From Candidatus Saccharimonadales bacterium (GTDB lineage Bacteria > Patescibacteriota > Saccharimonadia > Saccharimonadales > UBA4665): DNA of 57,661 bases. Positions within the stretch are counted from its first letter, which is position 1. Every line of letters begins with the position of its first letter. The notes beneath the pieces are model-generated. The model made no database searches and was not told the origin of the DNA. It saw only the letters and a program-made list of their open reading frames with translations. Below are positions 1-9,412 of the stretch, one piece after another. The position numbers were made by a program, and so were the translations under genes. The stretch spans positions 1 to 57,661 of the forward strand of contig JANWHZ010000038.1 in NCBI GenBank assembly GCA_025450135.1. The letters are read 5' to 3'.

Positions 1-1508
1 CCAAAGATAGCGCTGATCGAACCGGGCGGCGGAGGCGTTGGGATTGTGGTTTCAGGATGGGATGTGACGAGCGGCGTGGCGTCTTTGTCGTACTTGCAGG
101 TGATGCTGACTTTTTGACCAGTAATTTCCTCGAGTGTCGCGGTAATAATCTTCTTGTTTTTAGGATCATTTGCCCGCTTCTGGTGGAAGGCATAGCCGAA
201 GGTTAGCGTTACTTCTCCTGGCTCAAACTCCGGGCGAGCCATGCGGATAATGCCGTAAAGGGTGTTGTACTGCTTCTTAAGTGATTCAAGCAGCGATTGC
301 CAAACTTGTGTGTCGACCATGAAATTGTCGCTGGATTCTGACTCGTCTGGCGGTTCTTCTAGTACTGCCGGTTTCGAACGTGATTGGGTAGTAGCAGCGG
401 GTGGTTTGGCGGGGGCCGGTTGCTCTATGGCCACTACGGGTGGTGGTAGGACTACAGGTTGTAGTACTACCGGTGCGGGTGCTGCGTGTATTACAGTACT
501 GGCGAGGCATGCTTCTAGCAGCACTATTTCAAGCTTCTGGTCAGGATTATGCGAAACTGGTACCTCGATAAGTTTAGCGAGTAGAGACAATGTGACAGCC
601 GGCTCAAGTGGTGGAGTGCCTGCAAGCAGCTGACTGCGTAAGGCTTGGCCAAGTTGTTTGGCAATTGCTCTCGCTTGATATCCATTAGATCGTAGTGTTG
701 CTAACACTGTCGCCAAGCCAGCGGTGTCAGCTTGCTGCAGGCAGCTGATGATCTGGCCGGTCACCGCATTGGTAGGGATGCCGAGCAGTTTTTCGACGGT
801 TTCGAGTTCTATTTTCTCGCCACCGCTGCCGGCTTGGTCGAGCATGCTGATGCTGTCTCGGAACGATCCGTCGCTGTGTTCGGCGATTAGGTTCAGGGCG
901 TCATTGCTGATATCGATCTTTTCTTCCTTCGCGATGTCTTTGAGATGGGACACCATTTTTTCTCGAGCGATCGGCTTAAACGTAAAGCGCTGGGTACGGC
1001 TAATAATCGTGGCCGGCAACTTGTGTGCTTCGGTGGTGGCGAGAATAAAGACGACGTGGGCAGGTGGCTCTTCCAGGGTTTTTAGTAGCGCATTGAACGC
1101 GCTGGTAGTCATCATATGGACTTCGTCGATGATATACACCTTATATTTGCCGCTGGTTGGGGTAATGTATACCTTGTCTCGCAGGTCGCGCACTTCTTCC
1201 ACACCGCCGTTGCTGGCTGCGTCGATCTCAATAATGTCTAAGTGGTTGTCTTCTCCGGTATACTCGACGCCGTTGAGTTCGTGGGCCAAAATGCGAGCGA
1301 TACTGGTTTTGCCGACACCGCGCGGGCCAGTAAACAGATAGGCGTGACTGATTTTGCCCGACGCAATTGCACGGCGGAGCGTCTCAGTGATGTGCTCCTG
1401 CCCTACAATCTCGTCAAGCGATTTTGACCGGTATTTACGGTATAACGCCTGCCCCATTGCCACTTCATTATAGTCCTGATGCTTTTGAGATTGTTGTTGT
1501 GATTTCAT
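1..1508 (-). CDS. dnaX: DNA polymerase III subunit gamma/tau (3' end runs off window)
   Basis: Translating the minus strand from ATG at 1508 gives MKSQQQSQKHQDYNEVAMGQALYRKYRSKSLDEIVGQEHITETLRRAIASGKISHAYLFTGPRGVGKTSIARILAHELNG...YIIDEVHMMTTSAFNALLKTLEEPP; Walker A, DEVH and sensor motifs typical of DnaX. Absent from the ORF track because it has no stop in the window. Confidence 0.96.
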   Translation of the reverse strand, partial: MKSQQQSQKHQDYNEVAMGQALYRKYRSKSLDEIVGQEHITETLRRAIASGKISHAYLFTGPRGVGKTSIARILAHELNGVEYTGEDNHLDIIEIDAASNGGVEEVRDLRDKVYITPTSGKYKVYIIDEVHMMTTSAFNALLKTLEEPPAHVVFILATTEAHKLPATIISRTQRFTFKPIAREKMVSHLKDIAKEEKIDISNDALNLIAEHSDGSFRDSISMLDQAGSGGEKIELETVEKLLGIPTNAVTGQIISCLQQADTAGLATVLATLRSNGYQARAIAKQLGQALRSQLLAGTPPLEPAVTLSLLAKLIEVPVSHNPDQKLEIVLLEACLASTVIHAAPAPVVLQPVVLPPPVVAIEQPAPAKPPAATTQSRSKPAVLEEPPDESESSDNFMVDTQVWQSLLESLKKQYNTLYGIIRMARPEFEPGEVTLTFGYAFHQKRANDPKNKKIITATLEEITGQKVSITCKYDKDATPLVTSHPETTIPTPPPPGSISAIF

Positions 1509-1625
1509 GCTGCTACTTATTGCAGCACTACATGCGGTCTTTTTTCGAACGTCTGTCTGTGCCAACAAAAACAAACAAACAAAGCCGCGCAAAATACTAC
1601 TAGGTTTGGCGAGGCCGATTTTTGC

Positions 1626-1913
1626 CTAGAGGAACAGCTTTACTGTCGAGCTAGAGCACGAGAGTGAATGTGCATCAATACACTTCTTGCTATCCAAGTA
1701 CTGCTGCATTTGCCCTTTGATCAGGTGGTAATCCGCTTCATTCGGCGATGAACAATGGGGATATGAAGTATCGTTGGGCATAAGGTTGCTGCTACCGGGA
1801 CAAAAACTACCCGTAGATGCTGTGTCGGATTCGAATGGTACAAGAAACGCGAATACACCGCAGATGATGGCAAGTAACACGAGTACTCCTAAGAAGCCCA
1901 ACCACGATCTCAT
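1626..1913 (-). CDS. small membrane-anchored hypothetical protein
   Basis: 95 aa ORF with N-terminal hydrophobic segment (WLGFLGVLVLLAIICGVFAFLV) and Cys-containing outer part. Confidence 0.5.
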   Translation of the reverse strand: MRSWLGFLGVLVLLAIICGVFAFLVPFESDTASTGSFCPGSSNLMPNDTSYPHCSSPNEADYHLIKGQMQQYLDSKKCIDAHSLSCSSSTVKLFL

Positions 1914-1930
1914 ACGTATCCTTTATATAT

Positions 1931-2440
1931 CTACAGGGCAGCTTCAAGCGCTGCCCACTCAGCGCTACCGTCTTCTTCAGGAACATCCGCGCTGACCTGA
2001 TCACCCGGCTTAGCCTTGAAGTAGGTTACACTAGCGAGCAGTACGCGGTAATTCTTTTCGCCAACCTGGATAAAGTAGTGGCCGTTCTCGAGTTTGAGGG
2101 TACCGACAACTTGCTTCCTGGGAATCGGGCCGATTTGCTTATACAGGAACGTGCCGTCGTCAGCGATAGTAAGTTTCAGGATGTCGCCTTGCACAAGTTT
2201 AGATTTTGAAGCGTAGTTAGCTGGAACAGGGTATGTTTTAGCGTCGCTGCCGACCATGTTTTGGCCGTCAAACACGCCTTCGATAATTTTACCGAGGTTT
2301 TCATCCCGTTTCAGCGAGGTGACTTTTTCATCATCACCGACCATGCTTACTAAGAGCTCATTAGCTGCAGCGAGGCTAGTCTCAGCCTCTTGGATCAGTG
2401 CACGCAAACGTTTGATTTGTTTTTCCGGAATGTCCGCCAT
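1931..2440 (-). CDS. conserved-looking hypothetical protein (coiled-coil N-terminus, beta-rich C-terminus)
   Basis: ORF 1931..2488; internal start MADIPEKQIKRLRALIQEAETSL preferred. Confidence 0.65.
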   Translation of the reverse strand: MADIPEKQIKRLRALIQEAETSLAAANELLVSMVGDDEKVTSLKRDENLGKIIEGVFDGQNMVGSDAKTYPVPANYASKSKLVQGDILKLTIADDGTFLYKQIGPIPRKQVVGTLKLENGHYFIQVGEKNYRVLLASVTYFKAKPGDQVSADVPEEDGSAEWAALEAAL

Positions 2441-2859
2441 GTTCCCCTGTCTCTCTTTTTGGATGGCTTTTCCTCCTAAACCTAACACGTTTATATATCC
2501 AAGTCAAAGAATTTGGAAATCTGTGGATAAGTGACGAGCAGGCAGGCGGTGTACGCAGGGCAGAGTGGTAGTACGCTAGTTGCGCGCAGTCTGAATGTAC
2601 CACTAACAGTTTTGCTATAAGATAAGAATAGTTGTATGATATGCGTCACGAGTGGAGATGAACATTGTTCTCGGTTTGGTGAGTTACCAGTGTGCGAAAA
2701 CGGTTGCTACCACCTTGGCGAAATGCAAAGTCAAGCCGTCCGTAAACTTGGTGAAGCGATTATTAGAAGCAAATGTCCCGGTACGGTACCAGTGACGGCA
2801 CGCTTCATCCTTAGTCAGGCTGCGTCTTAAGAAATGAATGGTATGCAACTAGATAACTG

Positions 2860-3948
2860 CTAGGCTTGGGCCAGAGCAGGCTCGGAAGCTGGCCGAGTAG
2901 CGGCGGCTACCTGATGGGGACTATCTCGTTCGATGGTGAGGTAGTCGCCGTCGAGCAGTGCAAGCGGGCGTGCCAGTACTGCACGCTCAGCTGCATGTCT
3001 ATCATCGAGATGTAGATCTCGGTACCTTTGCTTGATAAGCTCTACAGCTTGGGGAAGCTTATGTCTTTCATGTATGGCAAGGCTACATACCGCGCGTACC
3101 ACGACGCTGCCCCACCTTGATGCACGTACCAGCCTAACCACCCGATTGTTTATTTCATCATGGTTGCCGTAGTATGCTTGCTCGTCCCCAGCAATGCCGT
3201 AGCCAAGCCGCACGTGGAGGAGTGCTGCCATCGCATTGTCGATCCGTTCAAGACCGTTATTGGGGTTGCCAGCACGATAAAAGCCTTCAGCTATGTCATA
3301 TAATTCAGTGACGCCGTCTCGGGCGTCGTGCGATAGGCTGGCCAGTGCCGCATAGTCCGGACCGCTTCCATTGTAGTGGCTAAACATGGCGTGGCTTCCT
3401 CGATCAGCCTGAATGCAAGCTGCGGTTGCTAACCGTCCCATGGCGGCAAATGTATTGGCTCTCAGCGATAACATATCGCGGTAATCTGATTTGCCAACAG
3501 ACGCGTCGTCTGCAAAAAAAGTATGTAAGTGCCAGTCACTGCGCGGTATTTGGTGGTCTGTCAGTCGCAACCCGCCGTCCATGAGATGCGTCAGTCTGCC
3601 CAGCGTCTGATTTGCCTGGTCACTGGCTTGATACGCATCGTAAAGCGAGCGCGGGTCTCCACCATAGATCGCCATTTGTCGTAATTGTTCGGCTCGAGCG
3701 CTTTGAAAACGGGCAAGTTCGATATGCGAGCCAAGAATGCTATCAGTATCACGCTCTGAGTAAGGACCAAGGTTTGACGTACGGCTATCGGCGGCGGACT
3801 GTATCTGGTCGGTGTGTAGCTGCAGGTCTTGTATCGTTGCGGAGATTAGCGGTCCGGCAGCAGTTGCGCCGTTTAGGTCGTACCACAGCAGCTCGCACTG
3901 GGCACCTACAGAAGCCTCATAGTATTGTCGTGGTTCGTAAATATTCAT
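2860..3948 (-). CDS. hypothetical protein (362 aa)
   Basis: Long uninterrupted ORF, largely helical composition, no family recognised. Confidence 0.65.
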   Translation of the reverse strand: MNIYEPRQYYEASVGAQCELLWYDLNGATAAGPLISATIQDLQLHTDQIQSAADSRTSNLGPYSERDTDSILGSHIELARFQSARAEQLRQMAIYGGDPRSLYDAYQASDQANQTLGRLTHLMDGGLRLTDHQIPRSDWHLHTFFADDASVGKSDYRDMLSLRANTFAAMGRLATAACIQADRGSHAMFSHYNGSGPDYAALASLSHDARDGVTELYDIAEGFYRAGNPNNGLERIDNAMAALLHVRLGYGIAGDEQAYYGNHDEINNRVVRLVRASRWGSVVVRAVCSLAIHERHKLPQAVELIKQRYRDLHLDDRHAAERAVLARPLALLDGDYLTIERDSPHQVAAATRPASEPALAQA

Positions 3949-4047
3949 AAAATTCGAAATAGTGCAACTATATTATATACTCTTTTGAGTAAATGTCTAT
4001 AAAGTATTCGGGCGACTATCCCACGGCAGCGAGTAAACATCTGCTAA

Positions 4048-4422
4048 TTTGGTTGTATAAATGAAACACAATGCCAACATCGTGACAGCTGGCGGGTTGC
4101 GTTCTTTGTGCTATTAGTTCTTTTCATCGTATTATCTTTTATTACCATTATTCTCGGTGTCGCATATACTCAATCAAGCAGTCGCTTAGATGCGCAGAAT
4201 ATCCGGTTGAACAACATTGCTAGTGCGAACGCGCAGAGTTAGCAACAGTGCATAGACAGAGCGAACCAAACTCAACAGGCCTACAACGTTAACCCATTCG
4301 CAACCAATCACCCCGATCTACAAGCTGCAATCAACGCGTGTGAGGCAGAATATCCAACTCATTACCGGTACGCCCTACCTAGCGCAGAGCGAAGTAGGCA
4401 CAGGGAGCACGTTTACGCTTGA
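4048..4422 (+). pseudogene. degraded small membrane protein gene with in-frame TAG (4240-4242)
   Basis: Frame 1 reads ...DSWRVAFFVLLVLFIVLSFITIILGVAYTQSSSRLDAQNIRLNNIASANAQS*QQCIDRANQTQQAYNVNPFATNHPDLQAAINACEAEYPTHY...; coherent on both sides of the stop, no in-frame ATG at the 5' end. Confidence 0.5.
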
Positions 4423-4459
4423 ACTCCTTTTTATCCCGCTGGCTGACAAACAGAAATAG
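4388..4459 (+). pseudogene. possible C-terminal remnant of a histidine kinase ATPase domain
   Basis: Frame 2 reads SEVGTGSTFTLELLFIPLADKQK*, resembling the ESEvGkGSTFtleLP end of HATPase_c domains; no upstream kinase sequence remains. Confidence 0.4.
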
Positions 4460-4831
4460 GGTGTAGCATCTAGCTAACACAGTGTCGATAATTGCATTAC
4501 TTTTTGCTGTTCCCTTTATATGGATCCCAGTGATGAAGTAAGAGAATGAGTGTGTTAATGATAATAGTCAGTAGTTATTAAGACATAAATATGAGATGAA
4601 GTAGCTTGCTGTTAGAAGAGTGATGTAGTCTTCTTCTTTTGGTTGTTGTATGTGTGCCGTAGCACGTGGCAGGTATACCATCGCCTGCCATACCCAACCT
4701 ACACCACGTAGTAGTATGAGTAAGTAAGACACAAATTTGATGTTTACTTCTTAAAAATGGCTCAAAAATGTGTACGCCCGTGTACACTTTACAAGTATAA
4801 TGATTTGTTGTGGAGCGTTTATAACAATTAA

Positions 4832-4862
4832 AAAGTAACCCCGGGGTTTCCAGGGTTACTTT
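4832..4862 (-). terminator. terminator downstream of rplL
   Basis: Inverted repeat AAAGTAACCC(4832-4841)...GGGTTACTTT(4853-4862); minus-strand transcript ends in a T tract. Confidence 0.85.
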
Positions 4863-4884
4863 ACTGTTTGCCGTGGTTTGCAGC

Positions 4885-5262
4885 TTAGGCAAGTTCGACG
4901 GTAGCGCCAGCAGCTTCGAGAGCAGCCTTTGCCTTTTCCGCGTCTTCCTTCTTAGCGTGCTCTAGGATGGTCTTGGGAACACCATCAACGAGCGCCTTAG
5001 CTTCACCGAGCCCAAGGTTAGTCAGATCCTTGACAGCCTTGATGACGGCAACTTTCTGCCCACCAGCGTCTTTCAGTACAACGTCGTACTCAGACTTTGC
5101 TTCTTCAACGGGAGCTGCGCCTGCAGCTGGACCGGCCGCAACTGCAACTGCCGCGGCAGCTGGCTCAATGCCGTACTCGTCCTTCAGAACGGTTTTAAGC
5201 TCGTTTACTTCGAGGACAGTCAGCTTGGTCAGCTCTTCTGCCAGTTTCTTGACATCTGCCAT
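4885..5262 (-). CDS. rplL: 50S ribosomal protein L7/L12
   Basis: [34 protein letters not shown]...[43 protein letters not shown]. Confidence 0.97.
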   Translation of the reverse strand: MADVKKLAEELTKLTVLEVNELKTVLKDEYGIEPAAAAVAVAAGPAAGAAPVEEAKSEYDVVLKDAGGQKVAVIKAVKDLTNLGLGEAKALVDGVPKTILEHAKKEDAEKAKAALEAAGATVELA

Positions 5263-5283
5263 AGTATTCTCCTTATATCTGCC

Positions 5284-5808
5284 TTATGCGGCAGCTTTTG
5301 CTTCTATGCCATCAAGCAACGCATGAAGGTTGCCTGAGAGCGCGTTTGTAACATCGTTCAGCGGTGATTGCAGCATAGCCACGACTTGGGCGATGAGCTG
5401 TGCCTTGCTCGGCAACGTAGCTAGCGCCTTGACTTCGTCCTTGCTTAGAAACGTGCCTTCTGCGCTTATGGCGCCGACAAATTCAAGCGTTGGGTTAGTC
5501 TTCATAAAGCCAGCCAGTACTTGGGCTGGGGCGACTTCATCTTCGCTGTTGAAGGCATACATTAGTTGCCCGTTCAGGCTGCTAATATCGGTACCTTTCA
5601 GCGCGTCGTTCTGCTGTATAGCCTTGATGACGAGGCGGTTTTTCACGACACGCAATTGCGTACCGTTGCTGCGGGCTTGCTTGCGCAACGCCTGCATGGC
5701 CTTCACGGTTGTGCCTGGGTAGGCGGCTACGATAGTCATCTTTGACGAAGCCAGCAATGCTGCCACTTCGCTTACGACTTCATCTTTCTTTGCTTTTGTT
5801 AAAGCCAT
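5284..5808 (-). CDS. rplJ: 50S ribosomal protein L10
   Basis: MALTKAKKDEVVSEVAALLASSKMTIVAAYPGTTVKAMQALRKQAR...LRVVKNRLVIKAI; upstream of rplL. Confidence 0.95.
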   Translation of the reverse strand: MALTKAKKDEVVSEVAALLASSKMTIVAAYPGTTVKAMQALRKQARSNGTQLRVVKNRLVIKAIQQNDALKGTDISSLNGQLMYAFNSEDEVAPAQVLAGFMKTNPTLEFVGAISAEGTFLSKDEVKALATLPSKAQLIAQVVAMLQSPLNDVTNALSGNLHALLDGIEAKAAA

Positions 5809-5819
5809 TTTCTTACTCC

Positions 5820-5980
5820 TTGCATTGAGTAATCTTGATCCGGTTATCGACCGTTACTCGGATCTGTTGCCAAACAAAATACGCCTTTGTTTCCAAAGAC
5901 GTACATACTCGAAGACGAGTGTTTGTACCTCGGCGACATGATTAAGGCCTTGATAGCCCGTCGCTGTCTTTGGCAACTTA
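5820..5980 (-). promoter_or_regulatory. L10-type ribosomal protein leader
   Basis: Minus strand contains GCCAAAGACAGCGACGGGCTATCAAGGCCTTAATCATGTCGCCGAGGT, resembling the conserved L10 leader core (CCAAAGACAGC...TTAAT...GCCGAGGT), directly upstream of rplJ; boundaries approximate. Confidence 0.75.
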
Positions 5981-6004
5981 TCTGTTATTGTACCCGGTTA
6001 GAGG

Positions 6005-7831
6005 TTATTTATCAAGAGGCGGCTTCGTATTCGCTCGTTTGGCGGAGCGCTTTGGATGAGGCGCACTGACAACTGGTTTAGCAAGTGCGGGTGTTGCATC
6101 GGCTTGGGCTGGGCGGATGGCTGCGATGAGCAACGGGTGTACATTGTCCAGCGTGCTGAGTAGTACAGTGATTAGGCGGTGAGCGGTTGGGTGCAGCGTG
6201 GAGCTGTCTGTGAGCTTATAAAGACGCACAAGGTCGCTTGCCGACGCAGTTACTTTGGCTCGGACTCGGTGCCCAAACAAGGTCGCATATTGTGCTTCTA
6301 CACTATATCCTGCTGTTTGCATCGCGCTATAGAGCATCAGGCTAAGGTCAAAACAGCGCTCAAAGTCCTCACTGAGACCTGCCTGCTCGATAGAGGCAGG
6401 CACATCGTAACCAAGCCGTGGCGACAGTGGCTGCCAGTCGAGGCTGTTTACAGCCTCGGCGCGGAGGTCAGCAATCGCTTCAAACTCTGTAAGTACGTCC
6501 CAACTGTATAAAACCGAGTCGAGGGCCAGCTTGTTGGGCGCAGGTTCACGCACGTAGCTGCGCAAAACAAAGGATTTTTTATCATAGGGCCAATCGGAAA
6601 CAGTGCGTTGAATGTCGCCGAAGGATTGGTTGCTGTACTCATAGAGGATTGCCGGGACGACATCGAGCTCGTTACGCGGCCAGTAGCTTGTCAAACTAAC
6701 AGTTTCCGATTCGTCGCTGTAGTTTTTTTGTAGCTCCGCAGCAACAGCTGAGAGTGAGGCGGCTGCGACTGGCTTTTTCTCAGGTGTTAACTCGGACATT
6801 GCCTGATCGTGTTGCACGGCCACCAGGGCAGCTGCAGGTAAGACAAGCTGAGCGTGAGATCGTGTCTCGGCAGGCAGCTGGTCGGCAATTTTGGCATAGA
6901 GCTTGATTAGCTGCGACATGTGTTGCTCGTAGAGCTCTTTGGTTGGTACGTCGAGGTGAGGCGGGATATAGAAGGCAACCGGCGGCTGATCGATCGAAAT
7001 CACCGCTCGTGGCACGCCTGAACGGACTGCAGCGAGTACTGATACTTTCTTGGTTTTGGATTGTTGGGGTGCAGCTTGTTCCGTGGGCGCTGGTGGTGTG
7101 GCTACCTCAGGTGCTGGCTCGGGTTCAGGCACGAGCGGTGATACTTTACCCCAGATCAGATCGTGTATTTGGCTGGGGTCGAGTAAGACGTTGCCACGCG
7201 CACAATCAACGCGAATAAAATCCTTGGGGAACAGCTGGCACATGTCGTCGTACACCGTGGCGGCCAACTGAAGTTGATCAAGTTCGGCTAGCTGGAGTGC
7301 CTCTATGTATTGCTCTGGCGTAGTACCGCGCTTTTGGCGCACTCGTTCTTGCGCGATGGCAGGCGGCACGCGAAGCACGAAGCTCATCGTCGGGCGCGGC
7401 ATGTTGAGCATGCGGAACTGAAGATTATCAAGCCAGATAAAGAAGCCACGACGTTCTTCAGGATGGATAATTTTAGCACCCTGGTTAGCCATATTCGAGC
7501 CCCCAAATCTCGTGGCGATAACTGCCTTCCCTTCAGCAAGCGCTTTACGGATAGCCGGGGTAGCATCGTAGTAATCAAGTGCGTAAAAAAGACAGGCAGT
7601 GTAGGCGCCGACCTGGATGCCAGAGCCGTAGGAGCCATGCACGTACTGGTCAACAAAATATGCAGCTGATTGACCGTGCTGTGGAAAGTTGAACTGGACT
7701 ACTTCGTAACCTGTTGTTTCAAGGCGCCGCTTTAGGAACGCGGCTTGTGTGTCTTTGCCACTGCCGTCAGTGCCTTCGATTGTGATAAACAAGCCGTCTC
7801 GCTGCTGCATAATGGGTGATCCTGCTCCCAC
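6005..7831 (-). CDS. thymidylate kinase domain fused to a divergent ThyX-like region
   Basis: N-terminus LFITIEGTDGSGKDTQAAFLKRRLETTGYEVVQFNFP...IATRFGGSNMANQGAKI (TMK-like); Pro-rich linker; C-terminus EFEAIADLRAEAVNSLDWQPLSPRLGYDVPASIEQAGLSEDFERCFDLSLMLYSAMQTAGYSVEAQYATLFGHRVRAKVTASASDLVRLYKLTDSSTLHPTAHRLI resembles ThyX-like proteins. Confidence 0.8.
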   Translation of the reverse strand: MGAGSPIMQQRDGLFITIEGTDGSGKDTQAAFLKRRLETTGYEVVQFNFPQHGQSAAYFVDQYVHGSYGSGIQVGAYTACLFYALDYYDATPAIRKALAEGKAVIATRFGGSNMANQGAKIIHPEERRGFFIWLDNLQFRMLNMPRPTMSFVLRVPPAIAQERVRQKRGTTPEQYIEALQLAELDQLQLAATVYDDMCQLFPKDFIRVDCARGNVLLDPSQIHDLIWGKVSPLVPEPEPAPEVATPPAPTEQAAPQQSKTKKVSVLAAVRSGVPRAVISIDQPPVAFYIPPHLDVPTKELYEQHMSQLIKLYAKIADQLPAETRSHAQLVLPAAALVAVQHDQAMSELTPEKKPVAAASLSAVAAELQKNYSDESETVSLTSYWPRNELDVVPAILYEYSNQSFGDIQRTVSDWPYDKKSFVLRSYVREPAPNKLALDSVLYSWDVLTEFEAIADLRAEAVNSLDWQPLSPRLGYDVPASIEQAGLSEDFERCFDLSLMLYSAMQTAGYSVEAQYATLFGHRVRAKVTASASDLVRLYKLTDSSTLHPTAHRLITVLLSTLDNVHPLLIAAIRPAQADATPALAKPVVSAPHPKRSAKRANTKPPLDK

Positions 7832-7933
7832 GTATTAGCGTGCATTATAACAGATAGATATCAGATTGCCTACGCTGGCCTGTCGCCTCATGGTATCTTA
7901 TACTACTGTGGTAGTAAGTGGAGTTGCAGGACT

Positions 7934-8443
7934 ATGAAGGTATTTATCATTGCAGCAATATCGGCCGATGGCCTGATGGGTATGAATGCCGATCAGCGCT
8001 CCCTTGACTGGCGTAGTCGTGAGGATGCGCAATTTTTTATTGAAGCTACCAAAGCGGCTCGCGTGATGGTAATGGGCTCGGCTACGTATAAGACGTTTAA
8101 GATGAAGCGCGCGCCTCCCGGCCGTCGCCTAATCGTCTACACGCACAATCTGTCGAGTATTAGTGGCGAGGGCGTCGAGACGACATCAGAGGAACCTGCA
8201 GTGCTTATTAGACGCCTTGCATTAGAAGGCTACACCGAAATCGCCATATGTGGTGGTGCCGCTATTCACTCGATGTTTCTCGCTGCTGGGTTGGTAGATG
8301 AGGTGTACCTTACTATCGAACCGGTTCTATTCGGCCAAGGCATTCCGTTTACCCGCGAGCCACTACGCGTGCCGCTGAAGCTGCTTGATACTACCAACTT
8401 GAATGCCAGCACGGTGTTGCTCCATTACGCGATCGAGAAATAG
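7934..8443 (+). CDS. dihydrofolate reductase / RibD C-terminal-like protein
   Basis: MKVFIIAAISADGLMGMNADQRSLDWRSREDAQFFIEATKAARVMVMGSATYKTFKM...RRLIVYTHN...EIAICGGAAIHSMFLAAGLVDEVYLTIEPVLFGQGIPF. Confidence 0.88.
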   Translation: MKVFIIAAISADGLMGMNADQRSLDWRSREDAQFFIEATKAARVMVMGSATYKTFKMKRAPPGRRLIVYTHNLSSISGEGVETTSEEPAVLIRRLALEGYTEIAICGGAAIHSMFLAAGLVDEVYLTIEPVLFGQGIPFTREPLRVPLKLLDTTNLNASTVLLHYAIEK

Positions 8444-9409
8444 CTAAAGAACCGGATTATGTATCCCCCACTTTGGCGGAAAAAAGTAGACGATAGGTTT
8501 CGGCGTTTCATGAAACCGGGCTTTGATTCTTCTGCGCGCACTGGCTAGTTCCGGCACAGCTTCCCGACAATATTTGTCAGTCTCGCAAAATAGCCCCTGG
8601 CAATCGATTGCATGTAACTTTCGGCCAAACAGTGTGGCAGGCGGAAGCTTCAGGCGTCGAAACTCGTCGTCTTGGTGCTCGGTCATCCACTGGATAACTT
8701 CAGCTGGCTTGAAATCGCCCAGATCAGTAAATACCTTCTGCATGCCGCGAAGCGCACCGGGACCAGGCATTGTAAAATCGTTCTCATCGAAGTTGACAAG
8801 GCTAGAATAATTTAGGTCTATAGCTATTTGATAGGCCATAAAGTTACCGATCAGCGGGTAGGAGCGAAGCAGCTCGAAGATCGCCTGCAGCGACGGTGCT
8901 ATCAGTAGCTTTGCGCCCAATCTGTCGGATAGGAACATGTGCCGGAAGAGTGCAACGTGGTTGAGATATTTTTTGTGGTGGCCGTAGGCGTCGTTAGCGC
9001 AGAGGATGAACGCGCCAGTGTATATAGCCGTCTGCGAGGCTGTGGCATGCTTGATTGCTTTAGTGAACTGGCCGCTTGCTAGGTCGTCGAGTGTTGGCTG
9101 ACGGCCAAGGAATGTGATGATAGTGTCCCAGGTTTCTGGCTTACTAAATGTCCGGAACGCAACGATTTGGAATAATCGATCTTCGTCATCGCATGGCACA
9201 GTATGATAGCAGACGTCGCGGATCATATATTGGCTGACGCGGTCCGCAGCTCTGAAAACATTGCAGAACTTGTATTCGTGCAGAATCGGGTCATCCGTCC
9301 AGGGGGCAGGCTTGCCTGCTAGCCGCCTTTGGAAAATTTGTTGGCGCTCGGAGGCAAAGTACCAGTACAGGTCATACACGCGTGGCCGTGGTATAGGTGG
9401 GCGCTTCAT
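8444..9409 (-). CDS. putative DNA base hypermodification protein (5-hmdU DNA kinase helical domain / alpha-glutamyl-putrescinyl-thymine pyrophosphorylase-like)
   Basis: VYDLYWYFASERQQIFQRRLAGKPAPWTDDPILHEYKFCNVFRAADRVSQYMIRDVCY...DRLFQIVAFRTFSKPETWDTI...AIYTGAFILC matches my recollection of this family's pattern (ERQ.IF..R..G..PWT.DPIL....F.NVFRA.DRVSQ..I). Confidence 0.75.
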   Translation of the reverse strand: MKRPPIPRPRVYDLYWYFASERQQIFQRRLAGKPAPWTDDPILHEYKFCNVFRAADRVSQYMIRDVCYHTVPCDDEDRLFQIVAFRTFSKPETWDTIITFLGRQPTLDDLASGQFTKAIKHATASQTAIYTGAFILCANDAYGHHKKYLNHVALFRHMFLSDRLGAKLLIAPSLQAIFELLRSYPLIGNFMAYQIAIDLNYSSLVNFDENDFTMPGPGALRGMQKVFTDLGDFKPAEVIQWMTEHQDDEFRRLKLPPATLFGRKLHAIDCQGLFCETDKYCREAVPELASARRRIKARFHETPKPIVYFFPPKWGIHNPVL

Positions 9410-9412
9410 TGG

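Noticed and set aside
262-1427. ORFs at 262..633(+), 286..510(-), 724..1341(+), 1242..1427(+)
   Set aside because: Shadow frames of dnaX, which runs through 1-1508 on the minus strand.
2636-2830. 64 aa plus-strand ORF
   Set aside because: Short, isolated, no recognisable RBS or family; not supported.
4240-4242. Stop-codon recoding (TAG readthrough) as an explanation for the interrupted ORF
   Set aside because: The many other ORFs use standard stops and the locus also lacks a start and shows a frame change, so pseudogenisation is simpler.
4578-4892. 104 aa minus-strand ORF downstream of rplL
   Set aside because: Spans the rplL terminator and overlaps the rplL stop; composition not protein-like.
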